Assembly: GCF_025630775.1 (NCBI RefSeq)
Contig: NZ_JAOSZE010000005.1
Span: 62,001 to 126,000 of the forward strand
From: Actinoplanes sp. KI2
GTDB taxonomy: Bacteria; Actinomycetota; Actinomycetes; Mycobacteriales; Micromonosporaceae
Direction: 5' to 3'
Length of the DNA stretch: 64,000 bases
The notes beneath the pieces were generated by a model. That model did not search any database. It was not told where the DNA came from and saw only the letters and a program-made list of their open reading frames with translations. The translations under genes and the position numbers were made by a program. Positions within the stretch are counted from its first letter, which is position 1. Every line of letters begins with the position of its first letter. Below are positions 19,100 to 27,940 of the stretch, piece after piece.

Positions 19100-19428
19100 G
19101 GGTTGACTCCATTGCTCGGTGTGGTCGAAACGTACAGATCGCCGTCGCGGATCTCGACGGCGAAGGTCGCCACCGGCTCGGTGGCGGGCAGCCCGGTGGG
19201 CTGGCCGGTGCGCAGGTCGAAGCGCGAGCCGTGCAGCCAGCACTCGAGCGTGCAGCCGTCCACCTCACCCTCGGAGAGAGCTACCGCGGCGTGACTGCAT
19301 TCATCGCGTACGGCGTAGAAGTTGTCGTCGTCGGCACGCACGACGGCGATGTCGATGCCGCCCACCTCCACCGAGATGGCGGCGCCCTTCGCGACGTCGT
19401 CGGCCGAGCCGACAAGCTCGAAGTTCAC
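19096..19428 (-). CDS. Rieske-type ferredoxin subunit within suf operon
   Basis: A 110-residue single-domain Rieske protein. The [2Fe-2S] ligands are Cys44 and His46 (DECSHAAVAL) and Cys63 and His66 (LECWLHGSRF). It resembles the ferredoxin component of ring-hydroxylating dioxygenases, yet it sits between sufD and sufC, as in other actinomycetes. It may donate electrons for cluster assembly or simply be a client. GTG start and GTGA overlaps on both sides show full translational coupling. Confidence 0.9.
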   Translation of the reverse strand: MNFELVGSADDVAKGAAISVEVGGIDIAVVRADDDNFYAVRDECSHAAVALSEGEVDGCTLECWLHGSRFDLRTGQPTGLPATEPVATFAVEIRDGDLYVSTTPSNGVNP

Positions 19429-20555
19429 GCGCCGGCCTCGGCCAGTCGCGCCTCGATCGCGTCGCCGAGCCGCGACCGCAGCTCCTCGACCGGGATCTTG
19501 TTGATCAGCTCGGCGAAGAAGCCGCGCACCACGAGCTTGCGCGCCTCGCCCTCGGTGATGCCCCGGGCCATCAGGTAGAACAGCTGCTCGTCGTCGAAGC
19601 GGCCGGTCGCGCTGGCGTGCCCGGCGCCGACCACCTCGCCCGTCTCGATCTCCAGGTTGGGCACCGAGTGGGCGATTGCGCCGTCGGTCAGCACCAGGTT
19701 CCGGTTGATCTCGTACGTGTCGGTGCCGGTGGCCGTGGCGCGGATCAGCACGTCGCCGACCCAGACGGTCTTCGCCGACGAGCCCTGCAGCGCCCCGCGG
19801 TAGCCCACGTAGCTGCGGCAGTCGGGCACGCTGTGGTCGACCAGCTGACGGTGCTCGAAGTGCTGGCCGGCGTCGGCGAAGTAGAGCCCCCACAGCTCGG
19901 CGTCGCCGCCCCGGCCGGTGTACTCGACGCTGGTGTACTGGCGGACCAGGTCGCCGCCGAGCGCCACCTGCACGTGCTGCACCCGGGCGTCCTTGCCGAC
20001 CCGGAACCGCACGTGCTGGGCCTGCACGGCGCCGGCGTCCCACTCGGCCAGCGTCACGAACGTCAGCTGAGCGCTGTCGCCCAGGACGACCTCGACGTTG
20101 TCGGCGAGCAACGCCGTACCCGTCTGCTCCAGAATGACGGTGACCTTGGCGAACGCACCCACCCGGAGCACCGTCCGGGCGGCGGCGGCATCGCCGCCCT
20201 TGCCCAGCACGCGCACGACGATCGCCTCGTCGGTCGACGTCTCCGGCGCCACCTCGATCAGCGTCACGCCCGCCGCCGAGCCGTACGCCAGCGCGCTGAT
20301 CCGGTCGAACGGCGTCAGCACCGCCTCGGCCTCGTCGACGTGCTTGACCGCGACGCCGACCGGCAGCTCACCGTGCTCGACGACCGGCGCGACACCGGTC
20401 AGCCGTGACGCGGTGACCAGCTCGCCGAGCCGCTTGAGCGGGGTGAAGCGCCACTCCTCCTCCAGCCCGTTGAGGGCCGGGAAGTCGGCGACGTCGAACG
20501 ACCGCAGCACCTGCGACTTGGTGCTGGGCGGGGCGCTCTTTGTTTCCGTGGTCAT
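19425..20555 (-). CDS. sufD: Fe-S assembly scaffold protein SufD
   Basis: A 376-residue SufD. The C-terminal beta-helix core is recognisable from HVQVALGGDLVRQYTSVEY, then ASATGRFDDEQLFYLMARGI and EGEARKLVVRGFFAELINKI, which parallels the end of SufB. SufD pairs with SufB and SufC. Starts three bases after the sufB stop. Confidence 0.94.
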   Translation of the reverse strand: MTTETKSAPPSTKSQVLRSFDVADFPALNGLEEEWRFTPLKRLGELVTASRLTGVAPVVEHGELPVGVAVKHVDEAEAVLTPFDRISALAYGSAAGVTLIEVAPETSTDEAIVVRVLGKGGDAAAARTVLRVGAFAKVTVILEQTGTALLADNVEVVLGDSAQLTFVTLAEWDAGAVQAQHVRFRVGKDARVQHVQVALGGDLVRQYTSVEYTGRGGDAELWGLYFADAGQHFEHRQLVDHSVPDCRSYVGYRGALQGSSAKTVWVGDVLIRATATGTDTYEINRNLVLTDGAIAHSVPNLEIETGEVVGAGHASATGRFDDEQLFYLMARGITEGEARKLVVRGFFAELINKIPVEELRSRLGDAIEARLAEAGA

Positions 20556-20558
20556 TGG

Positions 20559-21980
20559 TTAGCCGACCGCGCCTTCCATCTGGAGCTCAATGAGCCGGTT
20601 CAACTCGAGGGCGTATTCCATGGGGAGTTCCTTGGCGATGGGCTCGATGAAGCCACGCACGATCATCGCCATCGCCTCGTCCTCGGTGAGACCACGGCTC
20701 ATCAGGTAGAAGAGCTGGTCCTCGCTGACCTTGGAGACGGTCGCCTCGTGCCCCATCGACACGTCGTCCTCGCGGATGTCGACGTACGGGTAGGTGTCCG
20801 ACCGGGAGATGGTGTCGACCAGCAGCGCGTCGCACTTGACCGTGCTCTTCGAATGCGACGAGCCCTCCATGACCTGCACGAGGCCGCGGTACGAGGTGCG
20901 GCCGCCGCCCCGGGCGATCGACTTCGACACGATCGTCGAGGAGGTGTACGGCGCGGCGTGCACCATCTTGGCGCCGGCGTCCTGGTGCTGCCCCTCGCCG
21001 GCCATCGCGACGCTGAGCACCTCGCCCTTGGCGTGCGGGCCGGTCATGTAGACCGCGGGGTACTTCATCGTCACCTTGGAACCGATGTTGCCGTCGATCC
21101 ACTCCATGGTCGCGCCCTCCTCGCAGGTGGCGCGCTTGGTGACCAGGTTGTAGACGTTGTTCGACCAGTTCTGGATGGTCGTGTACCGGCAGCGGGCGTT
21201 CTTCTTCACGATGATCTCGACGACCGCCGAGTGCAGCGAGTCCGACGAGTAGATCGGCGCGGTGCAGCCCTCGACGTAGTGCACGTAGGCACCCTCGTCC
21301 ACGATGATCAGGGTCCGCTCGAACTGGCCCATGTTCTCCGTGTTGATCCGGAAGTACGCCTGCAGCGGGATCTCCACGTGCACGCCCTTCGGCACGTAGA
21401 TGAACGACCCGCCGGACCACACGCTGGTGTTCAGGGCGGCGAACTTGTTGTCGCCGACCGGGATCACCGTGCCGAAGTACTCCTTGAAGATGTCCTCGTG
21501 CTCCTTGAGAGCCGTGTCGGTGTCGAGGAAGACGACGCCCTGCTCCTCGAGGTCCTCACGGATCTTGTGGTAGACCACCTCGGACTCGTACTGGGCGGCG
21601 ACACCGGCCACGAGGCGCTGCTTCTCCGCCTCCGGGATGCCCAGCTTGTCGTACGTCGCCTTGATGTCGTCGGGCAGGTCGTCCCAGGACGCCGCCTGCT
21701 TCTCGGTGGAGCGCACGAAGTACTTGATGTTCTGGAAGTCGATCCCGGTGAGGTCGGCGCCCCACGACGGCATCGGCTTGCGGTCGAACAGCCGCAGGCC
21801 CTTGAGCCGGAGGTTGAGCATCCACTCGGGCTCGTTCTTCTTCGCGGAGATGTCGCGCACCACGGCCTCGGACAGCCCGCGCTGAGCCGCGGCGCCCGCG
21901 ACATCGGCGTCGGCCCAGCCGTACTCGTACTTGCCCAGGGCGGCGAGGTGCTCTTCCTGAGTGACGATCTGGTCGGTCAT
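20559..21980 (-). CDS. sufB: Fe-S assembly scaffold protein SufB
   Basis: A 473-residue SufB, the scaffold on which clusters form. Family hallmarks are [13 protein letters not shown] near residue 53, [20 protein letters not shown], the region [19 protein letters not shown] (with the conserved Cys), and the C-terminal [23 protein letters not shown] at 21980 overlaps the sufR stop by four bases. Confidence 0.96.
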   Translation of the reverse strand: MTDQIVTQEEHLAALGKYEYGWADADVAGAAAQRGLSEAVVRDISAKKNEPEWMLNLRLKGLRLFDRKPMPSWGADLTGIDFQNIKYFVRSTEKQAASWDDLPDDIKATYDKLGIPEAEKQRLVAGVAAQYESEVVYHKIREDLEEQGVVFLDTDTALKEHEDIFKEYFGTVIPVGDNKFAALNTSVWSGGSFIYVPKGVHVEIPLQAYFRINTENMGQFERTLIIVDEGAYVHYVEGCTAPIYSSDSLHSAVVEIIVKKNARCRYTTIQNWSNNVYNLVTKRATCEEGATMEWIDGNIGSKVTMKYPAVYMTGPHAKGEVLSVAMAGEGQHQDAGAKMVHAAPYTSSTIVSKSIARGGGRTSYRGLVQVMEGSSHSKSTVKCDALLVDTISRSDTYPYVDIREDDVSMGHEATVSKVSEDQLFYLMSRGLTEDEAMAMIVRGFIEPIAKELPMEYALELNRLIELQMEGAVG

Positions 21981-22699
21981 GTATCTGTCCTAACCATGGG
22001 TGCGGTTAACCGCGTCGGGCTGGGAATGTGCGTCGTGCACACTCCGTCGCCGTGCGCGATGGTGGCGAGACGCTGCACGTGGGTGCCGATGAGCCGGGAG
22101 ATGACCGCGGTCTCGGCGTCGCACAGCTGGGGAAACTCGGCAGCCACGTGGGCCACCGGACAGGAGTGCTGGCACAGCTGGCCGCCGGACGCGATCGTGG
22201 TCGCGCTGGCAGCGTAGCCCTCGGCGGTGAGCGCCTCGGCGAGCGCCTCCGCCCGCTTGATCGGATCGTCGCCGGCCTCGCACATCGCCTGCCGGCACCG
22301 CTCCTCGAGGGCCGCGACCTGAGCCGCGGCGAACTCGCTGACCGCCTCGGGACCGCTGCGGTGCGCGATCCAGCGCAGGGCGGCGGTGGCGATGCCGTCG
22401 TAGTGGTGCGGATTGAGGTCTTCCCGCGCGGCCGGGGTCAGCGCGAACGCCTTCGCCGGCCGGCCACGCCCGCGAGGACCCCGGTTACGGACCTCACGGG
22501 TCTCGACCACGCCGTCGGCCAGCATCGCGTCCAGATGCTTACGAATCGCCGCGGAACCCAGCCCCAGCTCAGCGCCGAGCTCGGCGGCGGTGGCCGCGCC
22601 CCGCTCGAGCAACAGCTGGGCGACGCGATCACGGGTGCGCCCGTCCGACGCGCTGGCGGACGCCAGCACACCGCTTCGGACCAACACCTCGTTTTTCAC
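21977..22699 (-). CDS. sufR: SufR-type Fe-S-sensing repressor
   Basis: A 240-residue winged-HTH regulator. The DNA-binding domain is about residues 20-90 ([20 protein letters not shown], then IRKHLDAML). The C-terminal sensor domain carries [18 protein letters not shown], whose spaced Cys are the Fe-S ligands of SufR, and a further Cys in GDGVCTTH. The holo-form represses suf; loss of the cluster derepresses it. The chosen GTG at 22699 lies seven bases after TAACGT, a leaderless arrangement. It heads the suf operon and overlaps sufB. Confidence 0.9.
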   Translation of the reverse strand: MKNEVLVRSGVLASASASDGRTRDRVAQLLLERGAATAAELGAELGLGSAAIRKHLDAMLADGVVETREVRNRGPRGRGRPAKAFALTPAAREDLNPHHYDGIATAALRWIAHRSGPEAVSEFAAAQVAALEERCRQAMCEAGDDPIKRAEALAEALTAEGYAASATTIASGGQLCQHSCPVAHVAAEFPQLCDAETAVISRLIGTHVQRLATIAHGDGVCTTHIPSPTRLTAPMVRTDT

Positions 22700-22706
22700 T
22701 ACGACA

Positions 22707-22712
22707 ACGTTA
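22707..22712 (-). promoter_or_regulatory. -10 box of probable leaderless sufR promoter
   Basis: TAACGT on the minus strand is followed by seven bases and the GTG of sufR. It sits inside TACGTAACGTTGTCGTA, an imperfect inverted repeat that would be a natural place for SufR to bind and autoregulate the operon. Confidence 0.45.
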
Positions 22713-22802
22713 CGTATTTCCGCCGGAGGCCGCAAACGGGCTTTCCGGTGATCCAGGCCACCGCTCTCCCGGAGCCCACGATTTCTCGTCCGGGCCGCTG
22801 CG

Positions 22803-22808
22803 TACGAT
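22803..22808 (+). promoter_or_regulatory. -10 box of probable leaderless ctaA promoter
   Basis: TACGAT is followed by exactly seven bases and then GTG at 22816. The sufR and ctaA promoters face away from each other in a 116-base spacer. Confidence 0.45.
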
Positions 22809-22815
22809 CCGAGAG

Positions 22816-23748
22816 GTGAAGCTCCCCGGCCTGCGCCCGATGGCCCTGGCGTCCCTGATCGCGAATATCGCTCTGGTCGTCACCGGTGCGGCAGTTCGCC
22901 TCACCGATTCCGGTCTCGGCTGCCCCACCTGGCCCAAGTGCACCGACGCCTCGTACACGACGACGTCGGCCATGGGCGTGCACGGCGTCATCGAGTTCAC
23001 CAACAGGCTGCTGGGGATCGCCCTGTTCGTGGTCGCCGTGGCCTGCTTCGTGGCCGCCTGGCAGCAGAAACCGAGGCGGCGCCGGCAGGTGCGCCTGAGC
23101 CTGCTGATCCTGCTCGGCATCCCCGGCCAGGGCGTCGTCGGCGGCATCACGGTCCTGACCGACCTCAACCCGTGGGTGGTCGGCCTGCACTTCCTGCTCT
23201 CGATGGCCCTGATCGCCGCCGCGTACGCGCTGTGGCTCTCAACGGCGGAGGACGACGGCGCTCCGGTCTCCCTCGTCCCCGCCCCCCTCCGCCACCTCAC
23301 CGTCCTGACCGTCCTGGCCGCCGCAGGCGTCATCGTCCTGGGCGTCGTCGTGACCGGCAGCGGCCCCCACTCAGGGGACCACGGCGCCAAGCGCAACGGC
23401 CTCGACCCCGCCGCCATCTCGCAGGCCCACGCCGACATGGTCTTCCTCCTGCTCGGCCTCACCGTCGCCCTGTGGCTGTCGTTCCGCGCGGTCAACGCCC
23501 CCGCCCCGGCCCGAGTCGCCCTGACCCTGCTGGTGATCGAACTGGCTCAGGGCCTGATCGGCTTCGTCCAGTACTTCACCCACCTCCCGGTAGCCGTGGT
23601 AGCCGCCCACATGCTCGGCGCCGGGCTGGTCTGGACGGGCGCCGTCGCCGTCCTGCTGGCCATCCGCGACCGCCCAGCCCCACCGCCGGCACCCACCGCG
23701 TCAACGACGGCTGCACTCCCCGCCACCGACCCGGTCCCCTCCCGCTGA
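22816..23748 (+). CDS. ctaA: heme A synthase (CtaA/Cox15)
   Basis: A 310-residue membrane protein with about eight helices that oxidises heme O to heme A for aa3-type cytochrome oxidase. The N-terminal helix carries GAAVRLTDSGLGCPTWPKC with the conserved paired Cys in the first outer loop; His residues for heme are in GVHGVIEFTNR, VVGLHFLLSM, SQAHADMVF and VAAHMLGAG. The C-terminal 35 residues are Pro/Ala/Thr-rich. Heme O synthase (ctaB) lies 3 kb downstream on the other strand. Confidence 0.93.
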   Translation: MKLPGLRPMALASLIANIALVVTGAAVRLTDSGLGCPTWPKCTDASYTTTSAMGVHGVIEFTNRLLGIALFVVAVACFVAAWQQKPRRRRQVRLSLLILLGIPGQGVVGGITVLTDLNPWVVGLHFLLSMALIAAAYALWLSTAEDDGAPVSLVPAPLRHLTVLTVLAAAGVIVLGVVVTGSGPHSGDHGAKRNGLDPAAISQAHADMVFLLLGLTVALWLSFRAVNAPAPARVALTLLVIELAQGLIGFVQYFTHLPVAVVAAHMLGAGLVWTGAVAVLLAIRDRPAPPPAPTASTTAALPATDPVPSR

Positions 23749-23897
23749 CCTCCGCTCCCGCTGACCTGGTCTCCGCCGACCTCCCCTTCCGCCGACCGGG
23801 TCTCCGCTGACCTGGTCTCCGCTGACCTGCCCTTCGCCGACCCGTCTTCGCCGACCCGTCTTCGCTGACCTGTCTTCGCTGACCTGTCTTCGCTGAC
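23745..23897. repeat. 14-bp minisatellite after ctaA
   Basis: Tandem copies of a 14-base unit CTGACCTGTCTTCG and variants (CCGACCCGTCTTCG, CTGACCTGGTCTCC) begin right at the ctaA stop. The last four or five copies (from about 23835) are the most regular. Not a multiple of three; noncoding. Confidence 0.8.
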
Positions 23898-25340
23898 GTC
23901 CCCTCTACCTATCCCTCGGCGTCCTTATCGACGACTCCGCGCCGATACCTCCTGCCCCACTCGCGTTCGCGGAATCACAGCGCTCGCTACACACAAGCCG
24001 TCCACCGTTCACGCCAGCACCCATGCACTCGACCGCGTGCCCGGACCAGCTCGGCGACCTGAAGAGTTACGGGCGACAGCGCACGAAGAAATGGCACATC
24101 CTCGACATTTCGGTCAGCAACAGTCCTGGAGCGGCGGTTCCTCGAACGCGAACACACCATGATCGAGACGTGGTGGCCGAAGAGAGTGGATTTTCTGCTC
24201 GCTCCGAACGCCAGCCCTTCATGATCTGCGTGCGGCGGACAACGTTGGGGTGGTTGCGAGCGCTGCGCTCACCAGTCGCACGAACGCTCCGCACTTTGCC
24301 GCGGGGCATCGACGCGGGTGGAGACGGCGCCAGGCGTCGGCACCGGGCCGGGCGGGCCGCTGTTTGCGCTGCGGGGCGGGTGGATCCACCGGCACCGTCG
24401 TGGAGGTGCGCCTGGACGGTGCCGGTGGACGGCGGGCGCACCGGGAGAGTTGTGCGCCGCCACGCTCGCATTCGGAGGAGTCTCTTAGGCGTCTCCTTTC
24501 TGGGCCCGGCGTGGAGAGGGGACGCCGGGTGGTCCTGGTCGGAGTGACTGGGCTCGGCCGCGGCCGGGGCTCGGATGAGAGTTCGCCGCTCCGGCGATGA
24601 CCCCACGGGACAGGAGCGGGCGAAACCGGGCCCCGGCCGCGGCACTACCGGGCTGGGGCTGCGACGGGCGGTCGGTCGCCGGTGAGGCCTCAGCCCGGGA
24701 GCCGGTCTGCGGTCGGCGATCGACCGCCGGGCACGTGCGGGAAGCTGGGCCGGGCCGGGACCGACCGACCATGGTGCGAGACCAATGACCAGCCGGCCGA
24801 GACCGACGCACCCCGGGCCAAGACGGACCGACTGACGGCCAGGACCGACCGACCGCCGGCCGAGAGGGCTGGGCTCCCGGCCGAGCGCGAGGGGCTGCCG
24901 GCCGAGCGCGAGGGGCTGCTGGCCGCGAGGGGCGGGCTGGCGGCCGCGAGGGGCGGGCTGCCGGCCGCGAGGGGCGGGCTGCCGGCCGCGAGGGGCGGGC
25001 TGCCGGCCGAGGACGGGAACTGTGGCTGCCTATGGGCGGTGGTGGGGCGTGACATGCGAGCAGCGTGCCGGGTGGGGCCGATCAATGACGGAGCAAGAGC
25101 GTGGCCTGTGGACGACACGCCAAGCCGTCCACAGGGGCCAAACGAGGCATCGCAGCTCAGCGCGTTTCGTTGCCGGCTGCCGCGGAGCGGAAGGGCCACC
25201 GCGGACACCATCCAGGCGCAAGGGAAGGCCACACGCGAGAGTCGCGCTGCGGCCGTAGGGGTGCAGGCGGTCGCGGGGCGCGGCGGGTGCGGCCGCAAAA
25301 CCGCGCGGGGCGGCCCGGCCCTCGTACGCGAAATGGGGTG
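23749..25340. other. 1.6 kb stretch without recognisable gene
   Basis: No frame here has a start with a ribosome site, sustained third-position GC bias or a recognisable domain. The 23749-23900 and 24879-25004 parts are minisatellites (listed separately). The 23950-24250 part is lower in GC than the neighbours, which may mark decayed or acquired sequence. The longest open frames (about 170-220 codons) are Arg/Gly/Ala-rich composition artefacts. Confidence 0.6.
24879..25004. repeat. 21-bp minisatellite, six units
   Basis: Six 21-base units at 24879, 24900, 24921, 24942, 24963 and 24984. The last three are identical (GGCCGCGAGGGGCGGGCTGC plus C); the first two have GAGCGCGAGGGG inside. Identical late units point to recent expansion. 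The frame through it would encode a heptad such as AARGGLP, but no gene is supported. Confidence 0.85.
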
Positions 25341-26249
25341 TTAAGGGAGGCGGTTCTGGATGGCGTCGGCCAGGCGTGCTGCCGCGCCGGCGGCCGTGCG
25401 GAGGAACAGCGACGGCTCGGTGAGCTCCAGTTCGAGGAGCATGGGGAGGCCGTCCGGGCCGGGGATGAGGTCGACCCGGGCGTAGAGCAACGCGGCCGGC
25501 GAGGACGGGATCGCGGCCAGGACCTGTTCGGCCGTGGTCAGCTCGGCGGGGGACGGCGTGCGGACGGTGATCTGCTCGCTGCCGGGGTCGATGCGGCCCT
25601 CGTCGGGGCCGGTGAGCATGGGGCCCTTGCGCACGGCGTGGCTGAAGGACAGCCGGCCGGTGGCGTCGGGGAAGTACAGCAGGGCCGTCTCGCCGTCGGT
25701 GTCGACCGCCTTGAGATACGGCTGGATCATCGCGGTGCGGCCGGCCGCGGTCAGGCGGTCGACGTGTGCGGTGGCGAGGGCGGCCTGGCTGGGCAGGGCG
25801 TAGCGGCCGGTGTCCTGGCTGCCGGCGCTGATCGTGGGCTTGACCACCCACTCGCCGTCGGTGGGCGGGGTCCAGGTCTCGCCGGGGCGCACGTAGGTCG
25901 TGGGGGTGATCGGGACGCCGGCCGCCTCGAGGTCGCGCAGGTAGACCTTGTCGGTGTTCCAGCGCAGGATGTCGACCGGGTTGAGCAGGCGGGGCACGCT
26001 CTGCGCCCAGGTCAGGAAGTCGGCGCGGCGCGGAACGTAGTCCCACGGGGAGCGCAGGACGGTCAGGTCGTAGGTGTCCCAGTCGGCGGCGGGGTCGTCC
26101 CAGCTCACCGCGTCGACCACGAGGTTGCGCGCCCGCAGCTCGTCGCGCAGGGGGAAGTCGTCGTCCCAGAGGTCCGGGAAGAGGTCACAGGTAACGAGGG
26201 CGACCCGGGAGGTTTCCCGGGTCGCGTGGGTGGGGTGGGGCAGGGACAA
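25341..26249 (-). CDS. ATP-grasp domain protein
   Basis: A 302-residue protein with the ATP-grasp fold: the N-terminal domain starts VALVTCDLFPDLWDDD, the nucleotide-binding segment is EWVVKPTISAGSQDTGRY (about residues 133-150) and the metal-binding end is LLELELTEPSLFL near residue 271, as in glutathione synthetase-like enzymes. It ligates a carboxylate to an amine or thiol; the substrates are unknown. Homologues usually start at the VALV segment, but no start codon exists there; the nearest in-frame one is TTG at 26249, two bases after the upstream gene's stop. It is cotranscribed with the 97-residue protein. Confidence 0.8.
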   Translation of the reverse strand: MSLPHPTHATRETSRVALVTCDLFPDLWDDDFPLRDELRARNLVVDAVSWDDPAADWDTYDLTVLRSPWDYVPRRADFLTWAQSVPRLLNPVDILRWNTDKVYLRDLEAAGVPITPTTYVRPGETWTPPTDGEWVVKPTISAGSQDTGRYALPSQAALATAHVDRLTAAGRTAMIQPYLKAVDTDGETALLYFPDATGRLSFSHAVRKGPMLTGPDEGRIDPGSEQITVRTPSPAELTTAEQVLAAIPSSPAALLYARVDLIPGPDGLPMLLELELTEPSLFLRTAAGAAARLADAIQNRLP

Positions 26250-26251
26250 GA

Positions 26252-26545
26252 TCAGCGGGCCATGGCGCGGCGCGACATCGAGCGCCACAGGTCGTGGCTG
26301 GGTCGCATCTGCTCGAGGAGCTCGCGCTCCCACTCGTTCTCCACCTCGACGCCGGCGGACTCGCACGCCTGGCGGGCGACGTTCGTGTCGTCGGCGAACT
26401 GGTCGGACCACTCGCCGTCCTGGCCGACGAGGACAATGCGGGCGCCGCGCTTGCCGACGTACTCGATGACCGCCTTGGCGCCGCCGTGGCCGGTGGCGAA
26501 GGATTTGATCCCCGCGGTCAGTGTCGTATCGGAACCTTGAGCCAT
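26252..26545 (-). CDS. conserved small protein of unknown function
   Basis: A 97-residue protein starting MAQGSDTTLTAGIKSFATGH and containing VGKRGARIVLVGQDGEWSDQ and two Arg-rich ends. I do not recognise a named family. It looks soluble and moderately charged. It lies two bases ahead of the ATP-grasp gene on the same transcript, so it may be a partner, carrier or substrate of that ligase; this is inference. The start at 26545 is preferred because longer frames upstream lack a homologous look; no strong ribosome site is visible. Confidence 0.65.
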   Translation of the reverse strand: MAQGSDTTLTAGIKSFATGHGGAKAVIEYVGKRGARIVLVGQDGEWSDQFADDTNVARQACESAGVEVENEWERELLEQMRPSHDLWRSMSRRAMAR

Positions 26546-26728
26546 GAGGGGCAGCGTAAGCACTTCCCTCCCCGGAGCAAGCATCGTCTCTGCCATTTTG
26601 TGACGGCAATTACCTGCGGGTTTAAGTTCGCGGCCCATTGGTATGGGTGAATTGCGCCCGAATTGCCGGTATCAACAGGTTCCCATCGATGGAGTGATCA
26701 CCCGTAACCCGAAATCGGGACAGTCCGG

Positions 26729-27682
26729 TCAGACGAGGGCCTCGACGGCGACCGCGATGAACAAGATCGTGAGGTACGTGATGGACCAGTGGAACAGTCG
26801 CATCGGCTTGGCCGGCTCGCCCTTGCGGGTCCGCTGAACCAGCAGGAAAGCCTCACCGAGGAACAAAGCGCCCGTGATCACCGCGGTGACGCCGTAGATC
26901 GGCCCGAGCCCGAGCGGCCAGGCGGCCAGCGAAGCGACCACGGTGAGCACGGTGTAAAGGGCGATCTCGCCGTTCACCCGGGCCGCGGAACGCACCACCG
27001 GGAGCATCGGGATGCCGGCCCGGGCATAGTCGGCCTTGTACTTGATGGCGAGCGCGTAGAAGTGCGGCATTTGCCAAAAGAAAACAACCGCGAAAAGCGC
27101 CCAGCCGAGCGCCGACACCGAGCCGGTCACCGCGGCCCAGCCGATGATCACCGGAGCCGCGCCGCAGACGCCGCCCCAGAACGTGTTGGCCGGGGTGCGC
27201 CGCTTGAGCCAGAGCGTGTAGACGACGTCGTAGTAGACGATCGCGCCCGCGGTCAGCGCGGTCGCCAGCCAGTTGGTGAAGACCGCCATGAGCGCGACGG
27301 CGACGACCGCGAGGGTCAGTCCGAAGATCAGCACGGCACGCGGGGTCACGCTGTGTGCCGGCAGCGGCCGCCGCTTGGTGCGCCGCATCAGCTCGTCGAT
27401 GTCGCGGTCGATGTAGCAGTTGAGCGCGCTGGCCGCGCCGCCGGCGAGACCGCCGCCGACCAGGACCACCGCGAGAATGCGCAGGTCGGGCCAGCCGCCG
27501 GAGGCGAGCATCAGGGTCGGCACCGCGGTCACCAGGAGCAGCTCGACGATCTGTGGCTTGGTCAGCGCCAGATAGGCGCGGAACACGGCGATCAGATCGC
27601 GGCGCGCCCGCGTGCCGGCCGGCTGGTCGGCGCGTGGAGGGACGCCCGGCGCCCGTCCGGGGACGGGTCGCTCGGTGATCAT
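26729..27682 (-). CDS. ctaB: heme O synthase (protoheme IX farnesyltransferase)
   Basis: A 317-residue UbiA-family prenyltransferase that adds farnesyl to heme B. The Asp-rich motif [20 protein letters not shown] near residue 84 is diagnostic; the second motif region is [19 protein letters not shown]. About nine membrane helices are visible. The start at 27682 (MITERPV) has a GTG two codons upstream as an alternative. The divergent neighbour is transketolase, a layout common in actinomycetes. Confidence 0.94.
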   Translation of the reverse strand: MITERPVPGRAPGVPPRADQPAGTRARRDLIAVFRAYLALTKPQIVELLLVTAVPTLMLASGGWPDLRILAVVLVGGGLAGGAASALNCYIDRDIDELMRRTKRRPLPAHSVTPRAVLIFGLTLAVVAVALMAVFTNWLATALTAGAIVYYDVVYTLWLKRRTPANTFWGGVCGAAPVIIGWAAVTGSVSALGWALFAVVFFWQMPHFYALAIKYKADYARAGIPMLPVVRSAARVNGEIALYTVLTVVASLAAWPLGLGPIYGVTAVITGALFLGEAFLLVQRTRKGEPAKPMRLFHWSITYLTILFIAVAVEALV

Positions 27683-27940
27683 GCTCACGGACAGCCACCT
27701 TCCGGCATCGGCACTCGCCAAAATCACGACCGTTGCCGGCGCCAGCCGGCGGCACGCTCGGACAGCCTACGCTCAGCCGAATGCACTGCTCCGGCGGCCC
27801 GGGCCGGGTGCGGGGCGTCACACTGGGTGTCCGCTCTCAGCGTATGGGCCTGGGACGTTCCCCGGGCACGGGTTTACGGCAAGTGGATAGGGTCAACCTC
27901 AAAAGGGTCCCCAATTCATGCCCCGAGGAGCACAACCGAC

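Noticed and set aside
24682..25344. Open frame with heptad repeats
   Set aside because: Depends on the 21-bp minisatellite; no credible start or homologue-like region.
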